Shown piece after piece: positions 1-5,286 of a stretch of DNA of 5,750 nucleotides. Where the stretch lies: NCBI GenBank assembly GCA_913043075.1, contig CAJWLI010000100.1, forward strand, positions 1 to 5,750, written 5' to 3'. The notes under the pieces were generated by a model. The model had not been told where the DNA came from and made no database searches. It worked only from the letters and a program-made list of their open reading frames with translations. The position numbers and the translations under genes are program-made. The stretch is from an uncultured Gammaproteobacteria bacterium (GTDB lineage Bacteria > Pseudomonadota > Gammaproteobacteria > Pseudomonadales > Azotimanducaceae). How positions within the stretch are numbered: position 1 is the first letter of the stretch; each line of letters starts with the position of its first letter.

Positions 1-70
1 TTCTTGGTTAATTCTCGAACTATCCATAAAAAAAAGTTCCGTTTTAAAATTTAAAGATAAAGGGTTTGAA

Positions 71-184
71 ATGAATTACCTAAACTTGAATAGACACGCC
101 GCGAAGGCGGGAAGCGATGCAAAAGGCACGCTAGCAACTTATATTGTTGATCAGATAGGCATCCACCGAGCCATTAAAAATTGA
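71..184 (+). CDS. Possible 37-residue small protein, coupled to the downstream hydrolase
   Basis: This short frame begins at an ATG preceded by AAAGGG (59-64) with a 6-base spacer, a good ribosome-binding site. It runs 37 codons to a TGA at 182-184. The stop overlaps the TTG start of the next gene (TTGA), an arrangement typical of translational coupling. The peptide starts MNYLNLNRHAAK and ends GIHRAIKN. I recognise no family, signal peptide or membrane segment. It may be a real small protein, a leader peptide that delivers ribosomes to the poorly marked TTG start, or the remnant of a longer N-terminus of the hydrolase in another frame. The SD site and the overlap support translation; the shortness and lack of homology argue for caution. 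Confidence 0.4.
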   Translation: MNYLNLNRHAAKAGSDAKGTLATYIVDQIGIHRAIKN

Positions 185-975
185 GCAGGCAACCGCAAAT
201 TGGGGGGCACCGGAAAAGACAGATTTTCTCGGACTTTGATAGCATGACCCATGAGGTCAAGCCTTGCGATGTAATTTTAGTAGAGGGTAGAACCCGGATT
301 AGTGAAGGAATAAGATTTCTTACCAATAGCGCGTGGACCCATGCCTGCCTCTACATTGGAAGAACATACGATATACAAGATCAAACGGTCCGCAAGATAG
401 TCTCCGATAAATATATGGGGGAACCTGACGATCAACTTATCATCGAGAGCGTCATAGGGCAAGGCACTATAATCAGAAGCCTAGACACTTACCGGGACGA
501 ACATATGCGAATATGTCGGCCGTCAAAGTTATCCTTCAGAGATATGCCTAAAGTAATTCGCCATGCCGCTGAGCAGATTGGGAAAGATTACAATCTCCGG
601 CAGATTTTTGATTTGGCGCGATTTCTTTTGCCATGGTACATACTGCCAAAGAAGTGGGCTTCTAGCCTTTTCAAAAAAAATGGTAGCCGCTCTACCAAAA
701 CCGTGTGTTCTACCATGATAGCTGAGTCTTTCGCTTCAGCCGGCTATCCAATCTTACCGCTAGTAAAACACTCTGAAGCTGGGATACCGCAACTATTTCG
801 TCGTAACCCAAAGCTCTGCACTCCAAGCGACTTCGACTTCTCTCCATATTTTGATGTAATCAAATATTCGTTTGTAGATTTTTATCAGGCGGATTATGAA
901 CTGTTTCCTTGGAGCTCCGACTCACTTCTGGAATCGGAAGAAAACGATTTTTTCATTGACCCAAAAGATGCTTGA
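181..975 (+). CDS. YiiX/YaeF-like permuted papain-fold cysteine hydrolase (C92 family)
   Basis: This is a probable cysteine amidase or peptidase of the circularly permuted NlpC/P60 (papain-like) fold; substrates of these chromosomal homologues are not established. In permuted enzymes the catalytic His precedes the Cys. Here the His motif is WTHACLYIG (His54), after the family's N-terminal motif VILVEGRTRIS (31-41), and the Cys motif is TVCSTMIAESF (Cys176). Other family-like blocks are IIESVIGQGT near 88-96, RICRPSKL near 110-117, QIFDLARFLLPW near 141-152, and the C-terminal RRNPKL...SDFDFSPYF (208-224). The length of 264 residues is normal. The TTG start is chosen because an in-frame TAA lies directly upstream, residues FSDFD (16-20) before the first ATG resemble the family N-terminus, and the start overlaps the stop of the small upstream frame. 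ATG at 244 (Met22) is the alternative. No signal peptide is seen, so a cytoplasmic location is likely. The 3' end faces a small minus-strand frame 32 bases away. Confidence 0.88.
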   Translation: MSRQPQIGGHRKRQIFSDFDSMTHEVKPCDVILVEGRTRISEGIRFLTNSAWTHACLYIGRTYDIQDQTVRKIVSDKYMGEPDDQLIIESVIGQGTIIRSLDTYRDEHMRICRPSKLSFRDMPKVIRHAAEQIGKDYNLRQIFDLARFLLPWYILPKKWASSLFKKNGSRSTKTVCSTMIAESFASAGYPILPLVKHSEAGIPQLFRRNPKLCTPSDFDFSPYFDVIKYSFVDFYQADYELFPWSSDSLLESEENDFFIDPKDA

Positions 976-1007
976 GAGAAGCCTCAGCAGAAATATTTAG
1001 GTCGATA

Positions 1008-1241
1008 TTAGTCATCTAATTTGCTCCACAAAATCGGCTCATCAAGTCCGATAAACGCTTTTTTATCCTGGTAATACTTTTTTGAGTTAATTTCGTTTAT
1101 TTTGTCATCAATACGATCGATCGCTTTTGTAAGCGTTTCTAACTCATGTTCGAGTCCTTTAATCTTCTGAATACTTGACTGCACTTCTCTCAGGTCAGAT
1201 AGGGACGTATCGATTGCATGAAAAAGCCTGACGTAGCTCAT
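1008..1241 (-). CDS. Small hypothetical coiled-coil protein (77 residues)
   Basis: This minus-strand frame begins at ATG and encodes a 77-residue protein with no family that I recognise. Residues 10-53 (from IDTSLSDLREVQ to DDKINEI) show regularly spaced Leu/Ile with alternating charges, as expected for an amphipathic helix or coiled coil, so it may form a dimer or act as an adaptor. There is no signal peptide or membrane helix. The acidic C-terminus is LDEPILWSKLDD. The ribosome-binding site is weak: the nearest purine run is an AGG about 14 bases upstream. It converges on the C92 hydrolase gene and lies downstream of another small minus-strand frame, but nothing ties them functionally. The protein-like helical pattern favours a real gene; the weak start site leaves doubt. 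Confidence 0.45.
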   Translation of the reverse strand: MSYVRLFHAIDTSLSDLREVQSSIQKIKGLEHELETLTKAIDRIDDKINEINSKKYYQDKKAFIGLDEPILWSKLDD

Positions 1242-1274
1242 ATAGGGTACCGAACCTAAAAATAAATCTTTTGA

Positions 1275-1303
1275 AGCCTATCACAGATTAAAAAAGATAG
1301 GCT
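1275..1303 (-). repeat. Perfect 8-bp inverted repeat, possible weak terminator
   Basis: AGCCTATC (1275-1282) and GATAGGCT (1296-1303) are exact reverse complements around a 13-base, A/T-rich loop. The hairpin sits downstream of the basic small frame (1354-1545, minus) and upstream of the coiled-coil frame (1008-1241, minus). Read on the minus strand, the second arm is followed by a mixed A/T stretch rather than a pure T run. It is therefore a weak terminator at best, and could instead be an operator or an attenuator in the leader of the coiled-coil gene. Confidence 0.35.
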
Positions 1304-1353
1304 AGAGCCAGCGAGCAATTAAAACTTATCTTTCGCCAGGAAAAAATCTACAA

Positions 1354-1545
1354 CTATATATAATCGTGATGTCTTGCTCTTATCTTCTTGTACTTTTGGC
1401 GCAACTGCCTCATGTTAGAAAAATGCCTTTCTGTGATCTCGCTTTTTACCGCCCGCACTTCTCTTCTTCTTCTTCTTGCTCGAGAGGACCTCTCAATCCT
1501 TAAAACAGAAGCTCTTTTCGTTTCATCGAAAACTTCAAATAACAC
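1354..1545 (-). CDS. Small arginine-rich basic protein (63 residues)
   Basis: This frame starts at GTG and is preceded by AGGAG (1551-1555) with a 5-base spacer, one of the best ribosome-binding sites in the window. The product has 20 Arg/Lys against 8 Asp/Glu in 63 residues. It includes five consecutive Arg (24-28), all encoded by AGA in a tandem triplet run (1463-1477). Residues 1-18 could form a short strand (LFEVFDE); the rest looks helical and would suit nucleic-acid binding, which is inference only. I recognise no family. The frame stays open upstream to a TAA near 1609, but no good earlier start exists. An opposite-strand frame (1388-1609) with a poly-Leu tract overlaps it, but lacks a ribosome-binding site and is less credible. 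A TATAAT hexamer on the minus strand (1709-1714) could be its distant -10 element, although no -35 accompanies it. Confidence 0.4.
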   Translation of the reverse strand: MLFEVFDETKRASVLRIERSSRARRRRREVRAVKSEITERHFSNMRQLRQKYKKIRARHHDYI

Positions 1546-1550
1546 ATCGA

Positions 1551-1555
1551 CTCCT
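1551..1555 (-). promoter_or_regulatory. Shine-Dalgarno site AGGAG before GTG start
   Basis: Read on the minus strand, AGGAG lies 5 bases before the GTG at 1545-1543. This site picks the minus-strand frame over the overlapping plus-strand frame and decides the start of the basic small protein. Confidence 0.5.
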
Positions 1556-1653
1556 AGAAAATTGAACGTTACCTTTTTGACTCGTAAAATCTCTAAAAGT
1601 TCCGATTAAGGAATGAAATTTATCATTTCCAGAATAAAAAGATTTAACGGGCC

Positions 1654-1672
1654 AAGTTCGCCTAACGGACTT
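1654..1672 (+). repeat. Short hairpin in intergenic region, possible weak terminator
   Basis: AAGTTCG (1654-1660) can pair with CGGACTT (1666-1672) through seven base pairs including one G-T wobble, with a 5-base loop CCTAA. On the plus strand it is followed by TTC after a short T run. On the minus strand, downstream of the flavoprotein stop, it is followed by G/C bases and only later by a T run. It may mark transcript ends between the flavoprotein and the basic frame, but the stem is short and the T tract poor. The remainder of 1546-1740 shows no convincing gene. Confidence 0.25.
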
Positions 1673-1740
1673 TTCTGAATCAGGATCTTGATTAGATCAA
1701 TGGCGCAGATTATATAGAGCTGATCTTTTTCTCAGGATAA

Positions 1741-3123
1741 TTAATCATTTCTTGAGGTAGCAAAGGATGCCGCTTGTTCACCAGCTATTTTTCCGAAGAC
1801 AATTGCAGGACCAAAAGATCCACCCCCACCGACATATCGATCACCATGCAGGTTGCCTACCGTTTCTCCTGCAGCGAATAATCCGGGAATAGGCTTTTCC
1901 GCTTTGTCTATTACATTTGCCTTTTCGTCAATCCTTAGGCCTGCTCCGGTCCAACAGATAATGGCTGGTTTCACCTCTACTCCGTAAAATGGCGGAGTTG
2001 TTATTTTCGTTAATGCTCCTTCTTTAAAAAAATGTGAGTCTCTTCCAAGATCCGCGTCCTTATTGTAATTCTCAATTGTCCCTCTTAACGCTTTCGGCTC
2101 TAATCCTATATCTTTTGCGAGCGTCTCTATGTTATTCGCTCTTTTAATAAAGCCCTCTTCAGCTTTTTTCTCTAGAACATCTGAAACCCAATAAGCTTGA
2201 GAGGAGCTATTAGGTTTGGCGTTTATCCTAGCTGTTTCATCAAAAATGGCATAAGCACTCCCGCCCTGTGATTCAATGAGTCCGCCCAAGACAGTGTAAG
2301 GAGAGGACTCACTAGCGAATCTCCTCCCTTCTTTGTTCACTAAAATCAACCATGAAGGGAATAAAACTTCTAGGTCTTGGCTAAACCCGGGGGTTACCAG
2401 CAGCAATCCTCTGTCGCGGCCGTCTATAGATCCTCCTACTGCCTCGCCTAGCAACAAGCCGTCACCACGAGCACCTTTTGCACCAATGTACCAGCTCCAA
2501 TCCCCCACAACTTGGGACTTTGGATAATGAGATTGCAACAGTTTTTCATTCGCTCCAAAGCCACCAGTAGCAATGACTACAGCGCCACAAAAGGCCTTGT
2601 CTTTACCAATTGATACTCCTTGTATCCGATTCTCCGAATCTACTATCAATTCGGTAACCCTAGCATCGAGAACAATATCAATCCCTTTATGGCTTCGATG
2701 GCCCTCAAGAATATTTATAACTTCTTGGCCGCCCCCTGTCGGCTGATGACCCCTAGGAATGGAACTGACACCAGAGGGATAGACACCCTCTGGAAGAAAC
2801 TCAACTCCAAGATTCATGAGCCACTCAAATGTTGGACCACTTAGGTCGCAATACTTTCTAACTACCCTAGGATCGACCATCCACTGATTCAATGTCATGT
2901 AATGTTCGTACATGTCGTCTGGGGTGTCATCGTAAGTTCCTACCTTTTCTTGCACTGACGTTCCTGCGGCATAAAAGTGCCCTCCGCTAAGACGGGAAGA
3001 TCCTCCAACCACTTGCTCGCTTTCGCAAATGAGAACTGTTGCTCCAGAATCAGCAGCAGAAATTGCAGCAGATAAACCGGCTGCTCCGGATCCAATAACT
3101 AAAACATCATAATCTCTATCCAA
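1741..3123 (-). CDS. FAD-dependent dehydrogenase, fumarate reductase/3-ketosteroid dehydrogenase superfamily
   Basis: A soluble flavoprotein of the FAD_binding_2 type that would oxidise or reduce a C-C bond next to a carbonyl or carboxylate; the substrate is unknown. Numbering from the TTG at 3123 (460 residues): the N-terminal Rossmann strand DYDVLVIGSGAAG has its Gly motif at 11-16, with the ribose-binding Glu at 34 (ICESE). A second FAD contact is ATGGFG (185-190), and the C-terminal block is GLFAAGETVG (414-423) followed by DRYVGGGGSFGP. The cap domain spans roughly residues 220-350. Where fumarate reductases carry their catalytic Arg, this protein has Tyr276 (ESSPY). Tyr430 and Gly434 (YVGGG) match the Tyr-x3-Gly of 3-ketosteroid dehydrogenases. 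There is no heme-binding motif and no signal peptide, so it is probably cytoplasmic. AGGGGG lies 5 bases before TTG 3123, so I prefer that start; TTG at 3147 would add 8 residues. It is transcribed divergently from the amidohydrolase operon. Steroid specificity is not established. Confidence 0.88.
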   Translation of the reverse strand: MDRDYDVLVIGSGAAGLSAAISAADSGATVLICESEQVVGGSSRLSGGHFYAAGTSVQEKVGTYDDTPDDMYEHYMTLNQWMVDPRVVRKYCDLSGPTFEWLMNLGVEFLPEGVYPSGVSSIPRGHQPTGGGQEVINILEGHRSHKGIDIVLDARVTELIVDSENRIQGVSIGKDKAFCGAVVIATGGFGANEKLLQSHYPKSQVVGDWSWYIGAKGARGDGLLLGEAVGGSIDGRDRGLLLVTPGFSQDLEVLFPSWLILVNKEGRRFASESSPYTVLGGLIESQGGSAYAIFDETARINAKPNSSSQAYWVSDVLEKKAEEGFIKRANNIETLAKDIGLEPKALRGTIENYNKDADLGRDSHFFKEGALTKITTPPFYGVEVKPAIICWTGAGLRIDEKANVIDKAEKPIPGLFAAGETVGNLHGDRYVGGGGSFGPAIVFGKIAGEQAASFATSRND

Positions 3124-3128
3124 AACAA

Positions 3129-3134
3129 CCCCCT
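3129..3134 (-). promoter_or_regulatory. Shine-Dalgarno AGGGGG that decides the flavoprotein start
   Basis: On the minus strand AGGGGG is separated by five bases (TTGTT) from a TTG codon at 3123-3121. Starting there gives Met-Asp-Arg-Asp-Tyr-Asp-Val directly before the Rossmann Gly motif, the usual N-terminus in this superfamily. The upstream TTG at 3147 has no comparable site. Confidence 0.5.
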
Positions 3135-3190
3135 GTGGAGACGGCAATCAAGAACAAGCCCTTGATCTATTTTTGTAATCACAGTTTTGC

Positions 3191-3215
3191 ATGCTTCGAA
3201 AAATGGCGAATGCAT
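3191..3215. repeat. Imperfect dyad in the divergent promoter region
   Basis: ATGCTTCG (3191-3198) pairs with CGAATGCAT (3207-3215) with a single bulged T, around an 8-base loop. It lies between the divergent flavoprotein and amidohydrolase genes, where a shared operator would be expected. It could be a regulator-binding site or chance; no regulator gene is in the window. Apart from this and the promoter candidate to its right, I see nothing else in 3124-3372. Confidence 0.25.
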
Positions 3216-3319
3216 TAAGTAACAGCATGTCTCGCATAAAATGATTTTTCAATTACAATTCTAACTACATAACAATCTCCCCGACATAAGCTTGATTAAG
3301 AGCGAGTTTGAAAGCCTAG

Positions 3320-3328
3320 TGATATATT
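3320..3328 (+). promoter_or_regulatory. Extended -10 promoter candidate for the amidohydrolase operon
   Basis: TG-A-TATATT (3320-3328) is an extended -10 element with five of six matches to TATAAT. A transcript would begin near 3335 and leave about 38 bases before the ATG at 3373. No good -35 hexamer lies at the normal distance (TTGATT at 3292 is too far), which extended -10 promoters can tolerate. Confidence 0.35.
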
Positions 3329-3372
3329 AGCGACTTCAAAGAATTATTCGACATTAAAAAAGAGACTCAGAA

Positions 3373-4788
3373 ATGAACATTCGCTTTTTCCTGATGACAA
3401 TAAAGATTTTCCTGATCTCAAGCTTCTGTTTTGCAGACTCCGAGGTGGCTCCAAACAAGATTCGGCAAATTGATCTGCTTATCGAAGGAGATCATCTTGT
3501 AACAATGGAAAAAAGCACAGGCATTATCCAAAAAGGAGCCGTGGCTATCCACCAAGGCGTTATCGTTGCCGTTGGGAAAGCTGAAAATATAAAAAAGCTA
3601 TATGAACCAGAAATTCTTTTAACGGGAGAGAACCGAGTCGTAATGCCAGGACTAATTAATGGCCACTCTCACGCAGCTATGACTTTATTCAGGGGAATCG
3701 CCGACGACTATCCTCTTTTTGAATGGCTGAATAATTATATCTTTCCAGCAGAAGTAGCCTTCGTAGATAAAGAATTTGTTAAATTAGGAACTGAACTCGC
3801 CTGCTGGGAAATGATTCGAGGAGGTACTACTACGTTTGTTGACATGTATTATTTCCCTGAGATTATTTCTCGTGTTGTAGATTCATGTGGTTTGCGAGCG
3901 CTTGTTTCCGCAACGGTAATTGATCAAGCAAGCCCCGATGCAACTGATGCCCGAGATTCTCTTCTAAAGGGCGAAGCGTTTATAAAAAAGTGGAAAAACA
4001 AAAATCAGAGAATCATGCCGATCCTCGGGCCACATTCCAACTACACTTTGGATCTAGAGCAATTGAAACAAACTCGTAATCTGGCCGCAAGGCTAGGAGT
4101 AGGTTTAAGCATTCATATGGCAGAGTCAATTTTTGAAAACCAACACGCGAAAACTAAGTATAACGACACCAGTGTCAAAGTTTTTGAGTCAATAGGATTT
4201 TTAAAGGGCCCGACCATTGCAGCTCACATGGTATGGCCGTCCGATGAGGAGATACGAATACTCAAAAAGAGGAATGTCGGCGTCATTTACAATCCGACTT
4301 CAAACATGAAGACCGGGGCAGGAATTGCTCCGATCATCAAAATGCTTGATGCGGGAATAAATATTGGCTTAGGTACAGATGGAGCCGCAAGCAACAATGA
4401 TCTAGACATGTGGGAGGAGATGAGACTAGCAGCTCTATTGCAAAAAATTGAAAACATGGACCCTGCGGTTCTTCCTGCACGGCAAGTTCTTGCGATGGCA
4501 ACAATAGAAGGAGCGACCGCTATTGGTTTATCTGAAGAGCTAGGATCCATCAAAGCAGGGAAGCGAGCTGATATTATTCAGGTCTCCACCGAAGACGTTC
4601 ACTACGTCCCTACTTTTGATATTGTTTCGCATCTGGTTTACGTTTCAGACGAACAAGACGTCACAACTGTTGTCGTTGACGGCAGGATTTTAATGAAAAA
4701 TCAGGAGATACTTACTATCGAAACAAAAAGGTTAAAGGAAAGAGCCGTCGAAATCGCCGCAAGGATAAAAAATAAGTTGAGGAAGTGA
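3373..4788 (+). CDS. Exported amidohydrolase resembling 5'-methylthioadenosine/S-adenosylhomocysteine deaminase
   Basis: A metal-dependent hydrolase of the TRZ/ATZ-MtaD group of the amidohydrolase superfamily, which removes amino groups from adenosine-type or triazine-type rings. The metal-site and catalytic residues are complete: GHSHAAM (His98, His100), HMAES (His248, Glu251), AHMVW (His285) and LGTDGAASNNDLDMWEEM (Asp336). The spacing from His285 to Asp336 equals that in Thermotoga MtaD. PHSNYT (220-225) corresponds to the family's PHAPYT, retaining His221. The flanking beta-sandwich domain is formed by residues 30-92 and about 390-450. The unusual feature is residues 1-21: a basic start, a hydrophobic core (MTIKIFLISSF) and a likely cleavage site after FCFA, which predict Sec export to the periplasm. 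Most MtaD enzymes are cytosolic. The ATG at 3373 is the first in frame; ATG at 3394 would shorten the signal. The SD site is weak (GAG 9 bases upstream). It is the first gene of a plus-strand operon. Family membership is secure, the exact substrate is not. Confidence 0.9.
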   Translation: MNIRFFLMTIKIFLISSFCFADSEVAPNKIRQIDLLIEGDHLVTMEKSTGIIQKGAVAIHQGVIVAVGKAENIKKLYEPEILLTGENRVVMPGLINGHSHAAMTLFRGIADDYPLFEWLNNYIFPAEVAFVDKEFVKLGTELACWEMIRGGTTTFVDMYYFPEIISRVVDSCGLRALVSATVIDQASPDATDARDSLLKGEAFIKKWKNKNQRIMPILGPHSNYTLDLEQLKQTRNLAARLGVGLSIHMAESIFENQHAKTKYNDTSVKVFESIGFLKGPTIAAHMVWPSDEEIRILKKRNVGVIYNPTSNMKTGAGIAPIIKMLDAGINIGLGTDGAASNNDLDMWEEMRLAALLQKIENMDPAVLPARQVLAMATIEGATAIGLSEELGSIKAGKRADIIQVSTEDVHYVPTFDIVSHLVYVSDEQDVTTVVVDGRILMKNQEILTIETKRLKERAVEIAARIKNKLRK

Positions 4789-4793
4789 GGGGG
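4788..4793 (+). promoter_or_regulatory. Shine-Dalgarno AGGGGG overlapping the amidohydrolase stop
   Basis: The last base of the amidohydrolase TGA is the first base of AGGGGG, which stands seven bases before the ATG at 4801. It fixes the GNAT start and indicates translation from the same message. Confidence 0.55.
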
Positions 4794-4800
4794 TATATCG

Positions 4801-5283
4801 ATGTCGAAGTTTCACCTAAATGTAAGAAAAGCGGAGTACCCCGATGTGGCTATACTAAAATTGTTTAATCAGAATATGGCCTTAGAGACAGAGGGTAAGA
4901 GGCTTGATGGTCAAGTCCTTGAGAAAGGAATAAAGGGGTTTCTTGACAATGATCGTCACGGTTTTTACTTGATCGCCGAGAACCTGAATCAAAAAGCAGT
5001 CGCCTCGCTGGCAATAACCTACGAATGGTCAGACTGGCGTAACGGCCTATTTTGGTGGATACAAAGCGTTTACGTAAAGGAAGCATTTAGACGAAAAGGG
5101 GTTTTCTCTAAATTGTATGAGGCCGTAAAAATGCGCGCAAAAAAGGAGCCAAATGTTTGTGGTGTAAGGCTTTACGTCGAGCAATACAATAAGAGCGCAC
5201 AGGCAACTTACTTTTCACTGGGGATGAAAAAAAGTCATTACCAAATGTGGGAGGAAACGTTTCCCACAAAAGAACATCAGTAA
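4801..5283 (+). CDS. GNAT-family N-acetyltransferase
   Basis: A 160-residue single-domain GNAT that would transfer acetyl from acetyl-CoA to an amine; the target is not evident. The N-terminal helix carries NMALETEGKRLD (25-36), typical of one subfamily. The central strands carry ITYEWSDWRNGLFWWIQSVYV (72-92), and the acetyl-CoA pyrophosphate loop follows as RRKGVF (97-102). That loop keeps the R-x-x-G pattern but has Phe where Gly or Ala is usual. Motif B is LYVEQYNKSAQATYFSLGM (124-142), with Asn130, Tyr137 and Gly141. The usual length and intact motifs suggest an active enzyme. It starts 12 bases after the amidohydrolase, behind a strong SD site, and ends 3 bases before the SRAP gene, so it is the middle gene of an operon. 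The product could modify a small molecule made by, or toxic to, the same pathway, but the sequence does not show this. Confidence 0.88.
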   Translation: MSKFHLNVRKAEYPDVAILKLFNQNMALETEGKRLDGQVLEKGIKGFLDNDRHGFYLIAENLNQKAVASLAITYEWSDWRNGLFWWIQSVYVKEAFRRKGVFSKLYEAVKMRAKKEPNVCGVRLYVEQYNKSAQATYFSLGMKKSHYQMWEETFPTKEHQ

Positions 5284-5286
5284 AAG

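Noticed and set aside
1..70. Promoter search upstream of the first small frame (TTGGTT at 4-9, CATAAA at 25-30).
   Set aside because: Poor matches and short spacing; the upstream context is cut by the window edge.
97..109. CGCC/GGCG mini-hairpin inside the small upstream frame.
   Set aside because: Four-pair stem with no supporting context for attenuation.
1388..1609. Plus-strand 73-codon frame with a poly-Leu tract.
   Set aside because: TTG start without SD; the Leu run is the reverse-strand image of the AGA repeat, and the opposite frame has a strong SD.
1660..1666. GCCTAAC heptamer resembling an integron attC core.
   Set aside because: No GTTRRRY partner at a suitable distance, no integrase, and no cassette layout.
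1688..1700. Small palindrome TTGAT-TAG-ATCAA.
   Set aside because: Only five base pairs of A/T-rich stem; common by chance in this composition.
4287..4553. Minus-strand 88-codon frame inside the amidohydrolase gene.
   Set aside because: It lies wholly within a gene whose motifs are intact; its product has no recognisable features.
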